A stretch of DNA of 64,000 bases from Monoplex corrugatus (GCA_030674185.1 JAPXFY010000015.1:26530543-26594542), one strand, 5' to 3'. Positions 27,101 to 36,437 are shown, counted from the stretch's first letter. Numbers and translations are program-made. Notes: a model not told the origin generated them from the sequence alone.

Positions 27101-30100
27101 TATTCTTGGAATATATTTATGAAAAACAAAATGGCCTCTTAAACAGAGGGTAACTGGAAGAATAGAATTAATACTGTATTAACCTTGATAAAAGTTGTAG
27201 TCAAAGAGATCTTGGTACATAAGGTGGAATGATTAATAAAACTTTTGTCGTGGTCAGCTTGTTTTATAATATTCAATTTGTTGCTCTTCGAATAAATATT
27301 CTCGCATAATCAACTTGGTTTTATACAAATTTAAGCAGCAAAGAAAACACAGTGATAAGAAAGCCTTTGTAAATGTTGAATAAAAAGTTATGAAATAGAT
27401 TATATAGATGGGGGATTAAGTCATGTTTTCTTGAATCACAAAATTTATTCCATCTATGACAGATAGAAATCAAATATTATACAACAGAAAACTAGTGTGC
27501 CATTCCTGTGTGATATCTGGAAAAAATTGCCCCAGGTATCGATGTTTTTGAACTGAACTGCTCACACAGTAAGATACAAGGAATTTCTGCCATAAGAAAT
27601 TTTGGAAAGAAATATTTTAACATATGTGAAAAAGAATTTTAAAACACCAGCAGATATCTTAATCTCTATTAGATAGAAAAGGGCCTTAGAATCTGACAGG
27701 ATATAATATTAGTGGTAAATTGTGTACACAGTGGAATTACAAGATCTACTTGACCACAAGTCAGTAACATTTGTTCAGTACGGTGCGTTTATAAATCAGT
27801 ACAATATACTTACAAAAGTTTAATATCAAAAACTTGGAGAGACTGGGTTGTAAACCACGAACTACTCTCGGAAACAGAATGTTTAGTTATTTCAGAAGCA
27901 CACGTTTTATGGCATTATGATTTGAAATTGACAGGAATGTTTCAGGCATGCACACATGCTCATTTACATTTACTGGTTGTGATTGCAGGCGTACCGTATG
28001 GTAGGGATACCAAGGGGCCAAGCCTTAATCGTCAATGTCAATGAGGTGGAGGACAAACCTCCAAGACGAGGAACCGACATTGACCGAGACAATCTTGCTA
28101 ACCTGCTTAGACAACTCCATTTTGAGATCACCATCTACAATGATGAAGATGACCTTACAGCTTTTGTAAGTGATCCACCCTTGCTGACACTATCTGTATG
28201 GTCACACTATTATGATTATTACTTTTAATATTATTATTGTTGTTATTATTATTATTATCATTACCAGTATTATTATTATAAATTATGCTTATATAATGCT
28301 GTTCTGCAAGTCAGGTTTGGAGTCTTTTTCTTTCATTGAAGCATGGAGACTTCAAACTGTTAGGCAAGCTGACCACATTCCATCATTTTGTTGCAAAGTC
28401 TGCATCTGGATTTACTCATTGTGTCATAAGCATTGCATCAATTGTATCAGTCATTTAGTCGTGCTTGATAAAATGTAGGGAAGTCTTACTGTTTTCCTTT
28501 ATTTTGTTCGTTTATTCGTTGTTGTCTTTCATGGACACTTGACAGTGGCTAGTTGGCTGAAAATTTGTGCTTGTCTTTGTTTTGTTAAATTGAATTAAAA
28601 AAATTTGCACGTCTTTTGTTATGTTAAATTCTATTTTTGGGTTTTTCTGGTTGCTACTTGTTTAAATGTGGACAGTCACTTTCATGTAGATTAGATATTC
28701 AATTGAACTATCGTATTAAAGATGATAGTTTTAATTCAGTCAAAATTGTATTTTATGACATTTCTGTTAACAGGGAATGGCTGAAAAACTACGAGCCTTT
28801 GCTAGAAAAGCAGAACATGCAACTGCAGATGCTTGTGTGATCTGCCTTTTGAGCCATGGAGAAGAGGGATACATGTTTGGGACAGATGGCAAGAGAATTC
28901 CATTGCATGAAGTTTTCCGGCTCTTTGACAACCAGCATTGCCCTGCTCTTCTGAACAAACCCAAAATATTCTTCATTCAGGCTTGTCGTGGTGGTATGTT
29001 TGCTTTCAGCATCATTTCTCCAGTTGTTGGTGGTGTACTTTATTATGCTGTATTTCTAGTATGAGAGTGAGATTTAAAGCGTGTGAACGTAAACATTACC
29101 TTTGCATGATTTTGAGGTCTGTCTTGTGTATTTAGCTTTCTATACTAAATTGATTGAAGTGATTTCTTTCTTCACTGTGTGTGTGAATGTGTGTGTTACG
29201 GCTCTTCTATGACATTGTAAAATTCTCAGAGCTGTGCATTAGGCAGAGATAGAAGCATAATATAATCTGTTTAATTACGCTGTTATTATTTCTTACCTCC
29301 ATATTATGCTGATCAGACTAGGGCTTCCTGCTGCCTAGCATTATGATACCAGTTCTCCATGAAGACAGATAACCACATACTGCTTCCACATCAGCGGATT
29401 TCCCATTCCCAGAAATGAGCCATGGGGCTTTCTTTTTCTTGTTCTTTGTCATGTTACGTTTGTATGATTTATTTTATTGTTGAACTGAATAACCAGACAC
29501 TTTATTTTAGTTTGCTGTGTGCCATCTTCCATATTTTCATACACATTCTGTCTCTATATGTATGCCAGCTATAGGTGTGGCTGTAAGTGCTTTTATATTG
29601 AAGTGAGTTTTTGCATGTGTACGCATACAGTCTTACTGATGAGATGATATTGTTGCTTTCTTTTTCTTGTTCTTTGTCATGTTACATTTCTATGATTTAT
29701 TTTATTGTTGACTTGTGTGTGTAATGCATAACATTATCTGTGATGTACATAGCAGCTTGACCCTGCTTCCCTGGATGTTGCAGTATATAAATCTTCATTA
29801 TTTGTTTATATTGCTGATGTGCCCAACATTATGTTTGTCAGGGATGTTGGACCAGGGGGTGAAGGCGAGGCTGGATGAGCCAGATGGAGGTATCCCCGGC
29901 CATAGCAACCACACCCAGCAACACCCCTCCATGTCTGACATGCTCATCTGCTACCCTACACTACAAGGTCTGCACCGTTTTCTTATCACCCTCTGTCTGT
30001 CTGTGTCTGTCTGTCTGTTTGTCTGTCTGTCTCGGTCTGTCTGTCTGTCTCTCACTGTCTGCCTGCCTGCCTGTCTGCTCTGTCTCTGTCTGTCTGTCTT

Positions 30101-32698
30101 TGTCTCTGTGTTTCTTTCTCTCTTGGTCTCTCTGTGTCTGTATATGTCTCTTTTTCTTTGTCTCTGTGTGTGTGTGTCTTTCTCTCTGTCTGTCTGTCTG
30201 TCTCTTCCTGTCTCTTAACACACATACTCATGCACATGGATGATAATAACAATGACTACTTGTACAGTGTCTCATCTCTAAGAGCCCTGATCATTTCCTA
30301 AAGGTATGAGAGACTAAAGGCAGACATACACGTAAGCAAACTGTCTGCCCTCACTGTTATAGTGAAAAATAAACTTAGCAGTACAGTGCTAAAAAATCAG
30401 TAAAAAGAATTATAATGAAACATCCACTTTCATATATCAGTTAGTCATGCGGCAAAAAAAGAAAAGAAAAATAACTCCAACAACAATAAAACATTTCCCC
30501 CTTAAAAAGCACCCTATAAAATAGAAAAGCAACAAGTATGTTTATCTGTCTTGCTTTCCTGCACAACACACACACACTAACACACACATGCATGCACGCA
30601 CACACGCTCGCACGCATGCACACACACACACACTTATTTTACAGAAAAATCTTCATAGCAGGTTTGAAGAAGTTTTTGAAAATCAAAATCAAAATAACTG
30701 CCATTGTTCAAGCAGGTAAAACCAGAAACAGACAAAAATAGAATGAGAACTAGTATATTTTTTATGCAAAAACAGGCGTAAACTTTTGGCCATTTGGCCT
30801 TTGAGAGCCTGTTTGGCCGAAAGTTTAAGCCTGTGGTGTTTTGTGTATTTTCTGGTGTGTCTGGAAGTTTTTGAAGCTGAATGTCTAATGTGAACATGCA
30901 GTTTGTGCCACATGGCTGTTGCCAACTCAAATTTTAGTTTTGGAAATTGGTCCGAGCACTGACAGATGGAGTGTTGCAGTGAGAAGGTTGGGGAAATGAT
31001 AGCCAGATGTGGATGTCATCTGTATTTCCATGTTTGTAGATGTCTCTTACAGACTATTGTTGGTGTCAATGCAGGTTACTATGCATGGAGGAATCGTGAA
31101 AAAGGAAGTTGGTACATTGAGGCTGTGGTGAAGGTCTTCATGAAGTATGCCAAGTGTGAGGACATCTGTGCCATGCTGAACAGGGTATGTATATCATTCC
31201 ACTATTTGGCATTGTTATTTGTGGAGATAGCTGTTGCCTGGTGATTTTCTGTTCTTAGATATCTTCCTTTATATGTTGCATATTTCTGTCAACTCAGTGA
31301 CTTTTGAAAATATGAGACGATGTGCTCTGTGAATCTGAAATTAATGGCATTGAAGGTATATGTAACTGCAGAGGAAAGAAGACTTGAGACATAACAGTTC
31401 ATGCTGAAATACAAGATGGAAATGCACCAACAGGAAAAAAGAAAACAAACAGGAATGCAGGAGAAGAAAAAGACTAATGACAGGAAACAAGAACAAAGAG
31501 CCTCCAGGGAAACAAATGAAAAGACAAAAACAAAGAGTTACCAAGGAAACAAAACAGCTTATCAAGCAAAACACATCATCAAAAAATGCTGTTACATACT
31601 CAAAACACAATTATTTTAATCATATTTGAGTCTCATGCGGTAAATTTCATTTCACCATTAATGCATCCATGAAGTCATTGATTTTTAATCCCTTCCTCTT
31701 GCTGAACATGTTTGTAGGACGAAGCACTGAAAATGTAAAAATCAATAACTACAGCAACAACAACAGAAATTTAATCAATAAGGTAACATTATCATCATCA
31801 TGTGCCCTGCCGCATGGCATTGGCAATCATGGCCCTCCATACGAATCTATCCCTTGTCGTTGCAAGTACATCTTCTACCTTTTCTGTCCTCAGCCACCCT
31901 GCTAGTCCGTTCAGTATTTTCTTTCTGGGTCTACCTGGTTTTCTCTTTCCCTCCAATTTTCCTGTTGTGACTTGGTGCTTTCCTCATAAAATGTCCTCTA
32001 AATTTTGCTTGTCTTTTCCTAATATTCTTTATCAGTGATCTTCTTGTGTGTGGGTCTATCAAGACCGTCTTGTTTATTTCCTTTGCTGTCCGTGGAACTC
32101 AAAACGTTCTTCTTAGAAACCACATTTTGGCTGCCTCAGTCTTGTTCTGGCTTTGCATGTTGACTGTCCATGCCTCACAAACGTATAACATTATCAGTTC
32201 TATATAACAATCAAGAACTCTCATCATGATGTTAAATGACAGGCATTTGTTGGTAAGAATGCTTTTCATCTTCTTGAATGCTGTTTTAGCTTGGCTGATT
32301 CTGCTGGCTATATCTGATGTGCATCTGCCATCTGGTGAAATGACCGTTCCAGATATTTTAACTTATCGACCTGTCTCAGAGTTGTGCCATTTGCTGTTAT
32401 TTTGCATGAGGGGATTTCATGTTTTTTACTGATTACCATGACTTCAGTCTTCTTGCTATTTAGCTCCAGCCCTTTAATTTTGCTTTCTATTTCTATTATA
32501 TTCACATGGTTTTGTAGGTCCCTAAGTAATAGTGTGAATAATTGTATCTGACAGGTGAACAGTGATGTGTCCCGAAAAGTGTCACGCACCCCACAGATTG
32601 AGATGGATCGCATGTCGCAGATGTCAGAATACAAGAGTTCCTTACGTAAACCGTATCTGTTCTTCTTCCCTGGTATTGGTGCACCCTCCCTGGAGTGA
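17545..32698 (+). CDS. CASP2: Caspase-2 orthologue (CARD-p20-p10 initiator caspase), nine coding exons
   Basis: Cysteine protease of the apoptosis/DNA-damage pathway; the family cleaves after Asp and is activated by CARD-driven dimerisation in the cytosol or nucleus. Exons: 17545-17679, 22168-23083, 24299-24355, 25103-25254, 27989-28165, 28774-28993, 29842-29967, 31075-31184, 32555-32698. All junctions are GT-AG and phases agree, giving 678 residues. The CARD is residues 1 to about 92, with the caspase-2-like string [14 protein letters not shown]. Residues of about 95-400 are a Ser/Thr/Pro-rich linker, unusually long for the family. p20 begins near 405: RRGTDID (446-452), catalytic His507 in LLSHGEEG, catalytic Cys550 in QACRGG. 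DEPD|G (Asp567) is the probable subunit cleavage site. p10 follows from about 580: WRN with Arg600, [15 protein letters not shown] and the FFFPG ending. The MSEY and PRGQAL blocks and the CARD favour caspase-2 over caspase-9 or caspase-3. The start is the only in-frame ATG ahead of the CARD. Confidence 0.93.
17870..17993 (+). repeat. Two-copy tandem repeat in CASP2 intron 1
   Basis: A segment of about 60 bp (ACTTTTTGTGGACTTCCACA ... AATCTGGATGTTTTGT) is repeated once with a 14-bp indel. Confidence 0.75.
18512..18624. repeat. (TA)n microsatellite (hAT insertion site, left)
   Basis: TA/TAAATA-rich run ending at the left TIR of the hAT element. Confidence 0.95.
18831..19325. repeat. Tandem duplication, about 260-bp period, inside the hAT element
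   Basis: The block with AGTCGCACCTTGCTTCAAAA, ACATTTGAACATAGTGATAC and AAATAAGATCTGACTGAGAA occurs twice (18831-19090 and 19091-19325) with small indels. Confidence 0.85.
19356..19775 (-). pseudogene. hAT transposase C-terminal (hATC) fragment
   Basis: The frame reads [20 protein letters not shown], then [34 protein letters not shown] and LLKVKLEGP, the hATC dimerisation signature as found in ZNF862-like proteins. No catalytic or BED zinc-finger region is visible, so it is a fragment. Confidence 0.75.
20112..20602. repeat. Compound (TA)n(CA)n(GACA)n(CGCA)n microsatellite, about 490 bp
   Basis: Successive TA, CA, CAGACA, TA, CAGACA and finally CGCACGCA blocks in CASP2 intron 1, starting at the right end of the hAT element. 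Confidence 0.97.
20603..22167 (+). other. Remainder of CASP2 intron 1
   Basis: AT-rich unique sequence; nothing recognised. Confidence 0.6.
22168..23083 (+). CDS. CASP2: CASP2 coding exon 2 (second half of CARD plus Ser/Pro-rich linker)
   Basis: The acceptor is gttgcag|TACAAC and the donor is ATTG|gtatgt, phase 0 in and phase 1 out. The exon opens with the rest of the CARD ([15 protein letters not shown]). It continues as a low-complexity region rich in Ser, Thr, Pro and Ala, and ends with a charged, helical-looking segment ([16 protein letters not shown]). The frame stays open for 916 bases, so selection is evident despite the disordered composition. Confidence 0.9.
23134..23555. repeat. 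(TCTA)n/(TCTG)n tetranucleotide array
   Basis: Long TCTA and TCTG blocks with ATGTAT interruptions begin 50 bases after the exon 2 donor of CASP2. Confidence 0.97.
24044..24158. repeat. (GT)n microsatellite in CASP2 intron 2
   Basis: About 115 bp of GT with two breaks, 140 bp before exon 3. Confidence 0.97.
24299..24355 (+). CDS. CASP2: CASP2 coding exon 3 (57-nt linker exon)
   Basis: The acceptor is tgtttcag|ACACAATG and the donor is CCAG|gtaggt. It is phase 1 on both sides and 57 nt long, so inclusion or skipping keeps the frame. It encodes a basic linker segment ([16 protein letters not shown]). There is no homology I recognise; support rests on splice sites and phase. Confidence 0.7.
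25103..25254 (+). CDS. CASP2: CASP2 coding exon 4 (linker to start of p20)
   Basis: The acceptor is ttatag|CAGAAG and the donor is GACAAG|gtgtgt, phase 1 in and phase 0 out. It contains DQPD (Asp376), a possible prodomain processing site, and then the approach to p20 (FYISNKDK) that continues into AYRM in the next exon. The acceptor forms a TAG-CAG tandem, so a 3-nt alternative splice is possible. Confidence 0.85.
25363..26468. mobile_element. Unclassified long-TIR DNA element in CASP2 intron 4
   Basis: The left end (TAGGATAAACTGATCTAAAA then ACCGACTGATTTT) and the reverse complement of the right end (TAGGGTAAACTGATCTAAAT then CCGACCGATTTT) match over about 30 bp. The interior (1.1 kb) has no ORF of note and repeats the TTTAGATCA word. 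No clear target duplication. Confidence 0.6.
26469..27988 (+). other. Right part of CASP2 intron 4
   Basis: AT-rich sequence with scattered short frames (for example near 26980-27130). It may be an old, unrecognisable repeat; nothing is supported. Confidence 0.5.
27989..28165 (+). CDS. CASP2: CASP2 coding exon 5 (p20 N-terminal part)
   Basis: The acceptor is gattgcag|GCGTAC and the donor is GCTTTT|gtaagt; 59 codons, phase 0 at both ends. It holds the caspase strand-1 motif PRGQALIVN, the RRGTDID substrate-pocket segment (Arg446/447), and [21 protein letters not shown], typical of caspase p20 domains. Confidence 0.95.
28222..28283. repeat. (ATT)n microsatellite in CASP2 intron 5
   Basis: TTATTATTA runs. 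Confidence 0.9.
28774..28993 (+). CDS. CASP2: CASP2 coding exon 6 (catalytic His and Cys)
   Basis: The acceptor is gttaacag|GGAATG and the donor is GGTG|gtatgt, phase 1 out. It encodes both catalytic residues: His507 in LLSHGEEG and Cys550 in FFIQACRGG. It also carries EVFRLFDN and CPALLNKPK, which are caspase-2-like blocks. Nothing in the exon suggests loss of activity. Confidence 0.96.
29842..29967 (+). CDS. CASP2: CASP2 coding exon 7 (p20/p10 inter-subunit linker)
   Basis: The acceptor is tttgtcag|GGATG. The donor is CAAG|gtctgc, weak at positions +3 to +6. The exon encodes the linker with LDEPD|G (Asp567) and then [11 protein letters not shown], the first conserved strand of p10. A CTGT-rich repeat starts about 26 nt after the donor. 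Confidence 0.9.
29994..30217. repeat. (TCTG)n/TC-rich tract in CASP2 intron 7
   Basis: CTGT tetramers and CTCT runs, pyrimidine-rich on the sense strand. Confidence 0.93.
30568..30634. repeat. CA/GCA-rich repeat
   Basis: CACACA with GCATGCACGC interruptions. Confidence 0.85.
30757..30840. repeat. Hairpin-forming repeat with GGCC...GGCCGAAA core
   Basis: CAGGCGTAAACTTTTGGCC (30772-30790) pairs with GGCCGAAAGTTTAAGCCTG (17 of 19) across a loop of about 22 bases. The flank AGAATGAGAAC recurs at 36718. Confidence 0.6.
31075..31184 (+). CDS. CASP2: CASP2 coding exon 8 (p10 core)
   Basis: The acceptor is aatgcag|GTTACT and the donor is AACAGG|gtatgt. It encodes GYYAWRN (Arg600, the p10 substrate-binding Arg), then [14 protein letters not shown], a strong caspase p10 signature with caspase-2 flavour. 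Confidence 0.95.
31799..32521 (-). mobile_element. 5'-truncated RTE LINE fragment in CASP2 intron 8
   Basis: Homologous to the copy at 11.0-11.75 kb, antisense to CASP2. It encodes the RTE C-terminal half ([35 protein letters not shown]) with frameshifts and a short (GAT)n tail at 31790-31802. Its 5' edge lies about 33 bases before the exon 9 acceptor. Confidence 0.85.
32555..32698 (+). CDS. CASP2: CASP2 coding exon 9 (p10 C-terminus and stop)
   Basis: The acceptor is atctgacag|GTGAAC, with a pyrimidine-poor tract. It encodes [32 protein letters not shown] and stops at TGA (32696-32698). The MSEY...L..YLFFFPG block is the canonical caspase-2-type ending. A consensus donor, atag|gtgagt, lies three bases after the stop. 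Confidence 0.94.
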   Translation: MNSDVSRKVSRTPQIEMDRMSQMSEYKSSLRKPYLFFFPGIGAPSLE

Positions 32699-32702
32699 TA
32701 GG

Positions 32703-32870
32703 TGAGTAACTGGGGTAATGATGGTAATGATATGCTAATGAATGAGTAACAGGAGTAATGATGGTAATGATATGCTAATGAGTGAGTAACATGAGTAATG
32801 ATGGTGATGATATGGTAATAATGAGTAACTGGAGTAATGATATGGTAATAATGAGGATGATAATAATAAT
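32703..32870 (+). repeat. 40-bp imperfect tandem repeat just after the CASP2 stop
   Basis: Roughly 3.5 copies of a 40-bp unit (GAGTAAC..GAGTAATGATGGTAA...GCTAATGA) start five bases after the stop codon. Confidence 0.8.
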
Positions 32871-33281
32871 GATGATGGTGAAGATAAACAGGTAGTTTAA
32901 AGGAAAACATGGGAGCTATATTCAGCTGGGTTGTCCAGTTGATAGACATGATGGACAAAAGAAAATGTAGTATAATGGCAATCTTTTCAGATTGCTTGTC
33001 AGAGTGATGGCTAGAAATATAGTGTAACAAGTATCGTTATCATTGTTGATGATATCAAAGACAACAACAACAATAATAATGGTAGTGATAATACTTTTTG
33101 AACTGCTGTGCATGCAGGCTATTTTCTCTGCTGTTTTTTTTCTTTTTTTTTCAATGGCTTTTTGCATTTGAAATCCTTTCATTAACATTGTTTGCTTTTC
33201 ATTTATTTCCAACAGATGAACAAAATAAATGCCAACACAGTCCGGTCAGTCCAGCTGTTCCAAGCCATGGTCACTGGGTAT

Positions 33282-33495
33282 TAATTTTGAATGATAATAA
33301 GACAACCTTTGAGTGCTTAGCTAGATTCAAACAGCATGAAATTTTATGTTCTTTCTCCCAGTGTTATATTACATTAGGAGTATGCATAATTTTGAATGAT
33401 AATAAGACAGTCTCTGTGTGCTCAGCGAGATTCAGACAGCATGAATTTTGGGTGATCATATTCTTTCTCCCAGTGTTTTATTACATTACTGTATG
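33282..33495 (+). repeat. Two-copy 105-bp tandem duplication
   Basis: TAATTTTGAATGATAATAAG through TTCTTTCTCCCAGTGTT occurs at 33282-33386 and again at 33387-33495 with about 85-90% identity by eye. Confidence 0.8.
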
Positions 33496-33611
33496 CATGC
33501 TGGTTGATTCAGCAGGTAAGTGTATGAGGCTGACAGAATTGTGTGCGATAGCAAGTGATTTTTGTACACAACAAGTTTCACCACTCCCAAATGGTGCCAC
33601 GTATTGTCTCC

Positions 33612-33654
33612 TTAACCCTTTCACTTTCATAGAGTGAGGGAGTGAAAGAGTTAA
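33612..33654. repeat. Minimal TTAA-flanked palindrome
   Basis: TTAACCCTTTCACT and AGTGAAAGAGTTAA face each other across 15 bases. It is probably a remnant of the TTAA fold-back families nearby. Confidence 0.5.
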
Positions 33655-34410
33655 TGGTTGTGAGTATTGTAGGAACGTCTGTCTGGTAAGTCTTCCAGGA
33701 TCTTAAAAATCCATGTAAAAATGTATATTTTCTTGATTGGCTTATTATGTTTTGTTTAATTAATCTATTAACAAGAAACGTTACTATGTAAAAGTGCATC
33801 TCGCATGCTGTGACACTAACTGTGTTATACCAATGAACTATTGTGATTATTTATCATCATCTTGATTGTGATGTGGGTGAAGAGATAAGAATGGTGGGTC
33901 TGAGATTCTGTTTAGTTTTGTTTTGTGTGCTTTTCCAGTGTAGGTTCTGTTACTTGTTTGTCCATTTGGGCTGAAAAATATTTTGAATAACTTAAATGCA
34001 GTAGAACTCAAAGCTAGAGAGAAAAAAAAAAGAAGAGAGAAAAATGGCTGCTGTTGTGTTGGTGCCTGCTTAGTGCCAGACTTTTGTTGTACGATTTAAT
34101 TTAGATTGTCTTGTAGTCAGAGATCATCTTTAAGTCAAAGATCCTGTTCATAGCATGAAAGATTCCCATTTTGAAGGGGGCAGGGAGAAACATATCAAAC
34201 GAGGTAAATGACTTCTTTTTGAAGAGTATTGTTTGAACCACATCATTCAACAGTGTATTATTCAGATAGTTTTTAAAATGTAGGACGTATAGATGATAAG
34301 AGACGTGATTGGGGCAGTGGTGGAGCACTTGCCTTCCATTCTGACTGCACAAGTTCAAGTCTTGCTTCAGAAAAACTTTGCATGCAGCCTTTAATCATTT
34401 AATCCAGCCT

Positions 34411-34938
34411 TTAACCTCTTCAGTGCCATGGACGTATATGTACATTACAATATGTGTATCGCATTTGCCAACGACATATATGTATGTTCACATCTTTTCA
34501 AGACTTTTCCTGCTTCCATTTTTAAGCTGGGGAATCCTAATTCACACGAATCAGAAAGTTCTGTCCATCTACATGAATTATGCATGAGGTCAGCAGCTAA
34601 TCTCTTTTTGCCATACTTTTATATATAATATTATGTTTCCTAAGAATATTTTGTTTTTTATATTACTAATCCATAATGTATAACAATAAATTGTATGAAA
34701 TTTATTTATGTCAATTTCATGGCCCATTCTTCACGAACCAAAGAGTCAAGTACAGTTAAAACTATCATAATTGGATAGTCTTTTCATTGCCCTTTCAGAA
34801 AAAAAGGATTATGATTACTTTCATGCAATAATTTGTATGCTAGAATTTTTTTTATTGATTATTACCCTACCCATGCAAAAAAGGCTTGGCAAATAGCATA
34901 CACTAGCAAAACAGTGTACTTGGCACTGAAGGGGTTAA
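34411..34938. mobile_element. TTAA-flanked MITE, 528 bp (piggyBac-like ends)
   Basis: TTAACCTCTTCAGTGCCATG at the left pairs with TTAACCCCTTCAGTGCCAAG (reverse complement of the right). TTAA at both ends fits a piggyBac-type target duplication. No transposase is inside. Confidence 0.65.
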
Positions 34939-34955
34939 TGGATACATTGACCTTG

Positions 34956-35134
34956 TTAACCCTTTGACTCCCGCATCCTATCGATCAACTGCAAAAACAT
35001 AACCCTTTGACTCCCTCACCCTATCCACCATCTGGTGGAGAGGATGATGGAATCAAAGGGTTAAACATTTGCTTTGCTAGCATGATTGACAATGCAGGGT
35101 GCTTGTGGACAGTGTGTGTGAGTCAAAGGGTTAA
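34956..35134. mobile_element. Composite TTAA fold-back element, copy A (nested)
   Basis: The outer ends are TTAACCCTTTGACTCCC and GAGTCAAAGGGTTAA. A second, inner CCCTTTGACTCCCTCACC...AATCAAAGGGTTAA palindrome lies at about 34999-35064. There is no coding capacity. Confidence 0.7.
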
Positions 35135-35258
35135 GGTGTAGTGAAGGTAAAGCAGCAATGGAGAGTAAGTGGGCATTACCCTCATAGTGCCGGACCTTAG
35201 GAATGTTGAGGTCTCTAACTCTTCGCTCCTCCTCTGACCTCAAGATTATAGGATAAGC

Positions 35259-35454
35259 TTAATCCTTTGACTCCTGCACCCTAACCACCAACTGCAAAAA
35301 CTTTACCTTTTGACTCTCTCACCCTGTCCACCAGCTTCCTGCAGGAGGAAGCTGGTGGATAGGGTGAGGGAATCAAAGGGCTAAGTTTTTGCTTTGCTAG
35401 CATGGTTGGCAATACAGGATGCTGGTGGACAGGTTGTGGGAGTCAAAGGGTTAG
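35259..35454. mobile_element. Composite TTAA fold-back element, copy B (nested)
   Basis: Same layout as copy A. The inner palindrome (35303-35384) has near-perfect arms (CACCAGCTTCCT / AGGAAGCTGGTG) that extend into TCACCCT / AGGGTGA. The right arm shares TTTTGCTTTGCTAGCATG with copy A. Confidence 0.7.
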
Positions 35455-35845
35455 CCTGTTGATTTTCATATTGCTTTTAATTGCACATTCAGCTGTACCT
35501 TATGTTACGTACAAAATCCCAAGTTTTGTTTCATTCATCTGACAAGGAAGGAAGGAAGGCACATAGGCGAATTATGTTTGGTTTTTACTAGATATGATTT
35601 TAGGAAAGAATTTTGTACTATTTCATGTGATAATAGAATGCACTATTTGGGGTTCTCATAGTTGATTTAGAACACACGACTATTCAGTCCTATTGACTCA
35701 CAAGTTGTTAAACCAGTGATGATGAGTGTGATGTTAATGATGTGATCTTGATTTAAAAGGCTAAGAAGAAGAAAAAATATTTGTACCTTATTTGAATGTG
35801 TATAGTCAAAGGAGAATGTTGTTGAAACTCAAGTGTGGTGTGTAA

Positions 35846-35851
35846 AATAAA
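35846..35851 (+). promoter_or_regulatory. Candidate poly(A) signal for CASP2
   Basis: AATAAA is followed within 15 bases by a GU-rich run (cttgtgtgtc). Another AATAAA sits near 36113. Either could end the CASP2 3'UTR about 3 kb after the stop. Weak evidence. Confidence 0.2.
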
Positions 35852-36221
35852 AGTTCTTGTGTGTCTAAAAAACAAAAATGCATGAAGTGTACACAGCGTA
35901 AGAATGATAAAAATGTTTGAGAAGAAAGTTATTGTATCCGGTACCAGAGGTGATTTTGTTACATTTACACAGTTTATATAGCCAGTAATATAATTGTTGA
36001 TCAAAGTGAGATATGTGAAAGATGTGTTCATGTTCTTTTCTGTTTTCTCATGAGGCTGTGAAGAGAAAAGCAAGAAGTCATGCAGATTTGGGGGAAGCAG
36101 ATCTATGTACAATGAATAAACTTTTTCTTTCATTACTTTTAAAACATTTTAGGACTGTATACTTTTTTTTAACAATGCTATGATGATGATGACCCTATTG
36201 TAAGATATCCCAGAGTCATTC

Positions 36222-36437
36222 AGACCCGAGAGATGCACCTGGGGTGTTAGTCAAGAGATTTTAGCAACAGCCTCAGTGACCCATCTGTGGAGTGGATGAA
36301 ACTCAACTGTGTGGTTCCAGTCTTCCCAGTGAGCCCATAGCATGCTCAACTCTGGGTAGAGGACTGATGAATTCGATCCCACAACCTTCCAGTCTTTATT
36401 TTGTTGCTCTAACTGCTGCACCATGACGATTAGTCAG
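36222..36437 (-). mobile_element. tRNA-derived SINE
   Basis: Read on the - strand it begins with a tRNA-like head (A box near TGGTGCAGCAGTTAGAGC, B box near GGGATCGAATTC). It continues with the body shared with 9.4 kb (ACCCAGAGTTGAGCATGCTA). Confidence 0.65.

Noticed and set aside
28166..28228. Read-through of caspase exon 5
   Set aside because: A consensus donor and conserved next-exon sequence (GMAEKLRAF) show the coding frame leaves at 28165.
17545..32698. Caspase-9 or caspase-3/7 assignment
   Set aside because: QACRG is shared with executioners, but the CARD, the MSEY...LFFFPG ending and the [10 protein letters not shown] linker fit caspase-2 best.
32308..33030. 240-residue minus-strand frame over caspase exon 9
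   Set aside because: It joins LINE remnant, antisense of exon 9 and a low-complexity His/Tyr repeat; only the LINE part has homology.
33098..33637. 179-residue plus-strand frame after the caspase
   Set aside because: It spans the 105-bp duplication and shows no motif or codon signal; most likely untranslated sequence.
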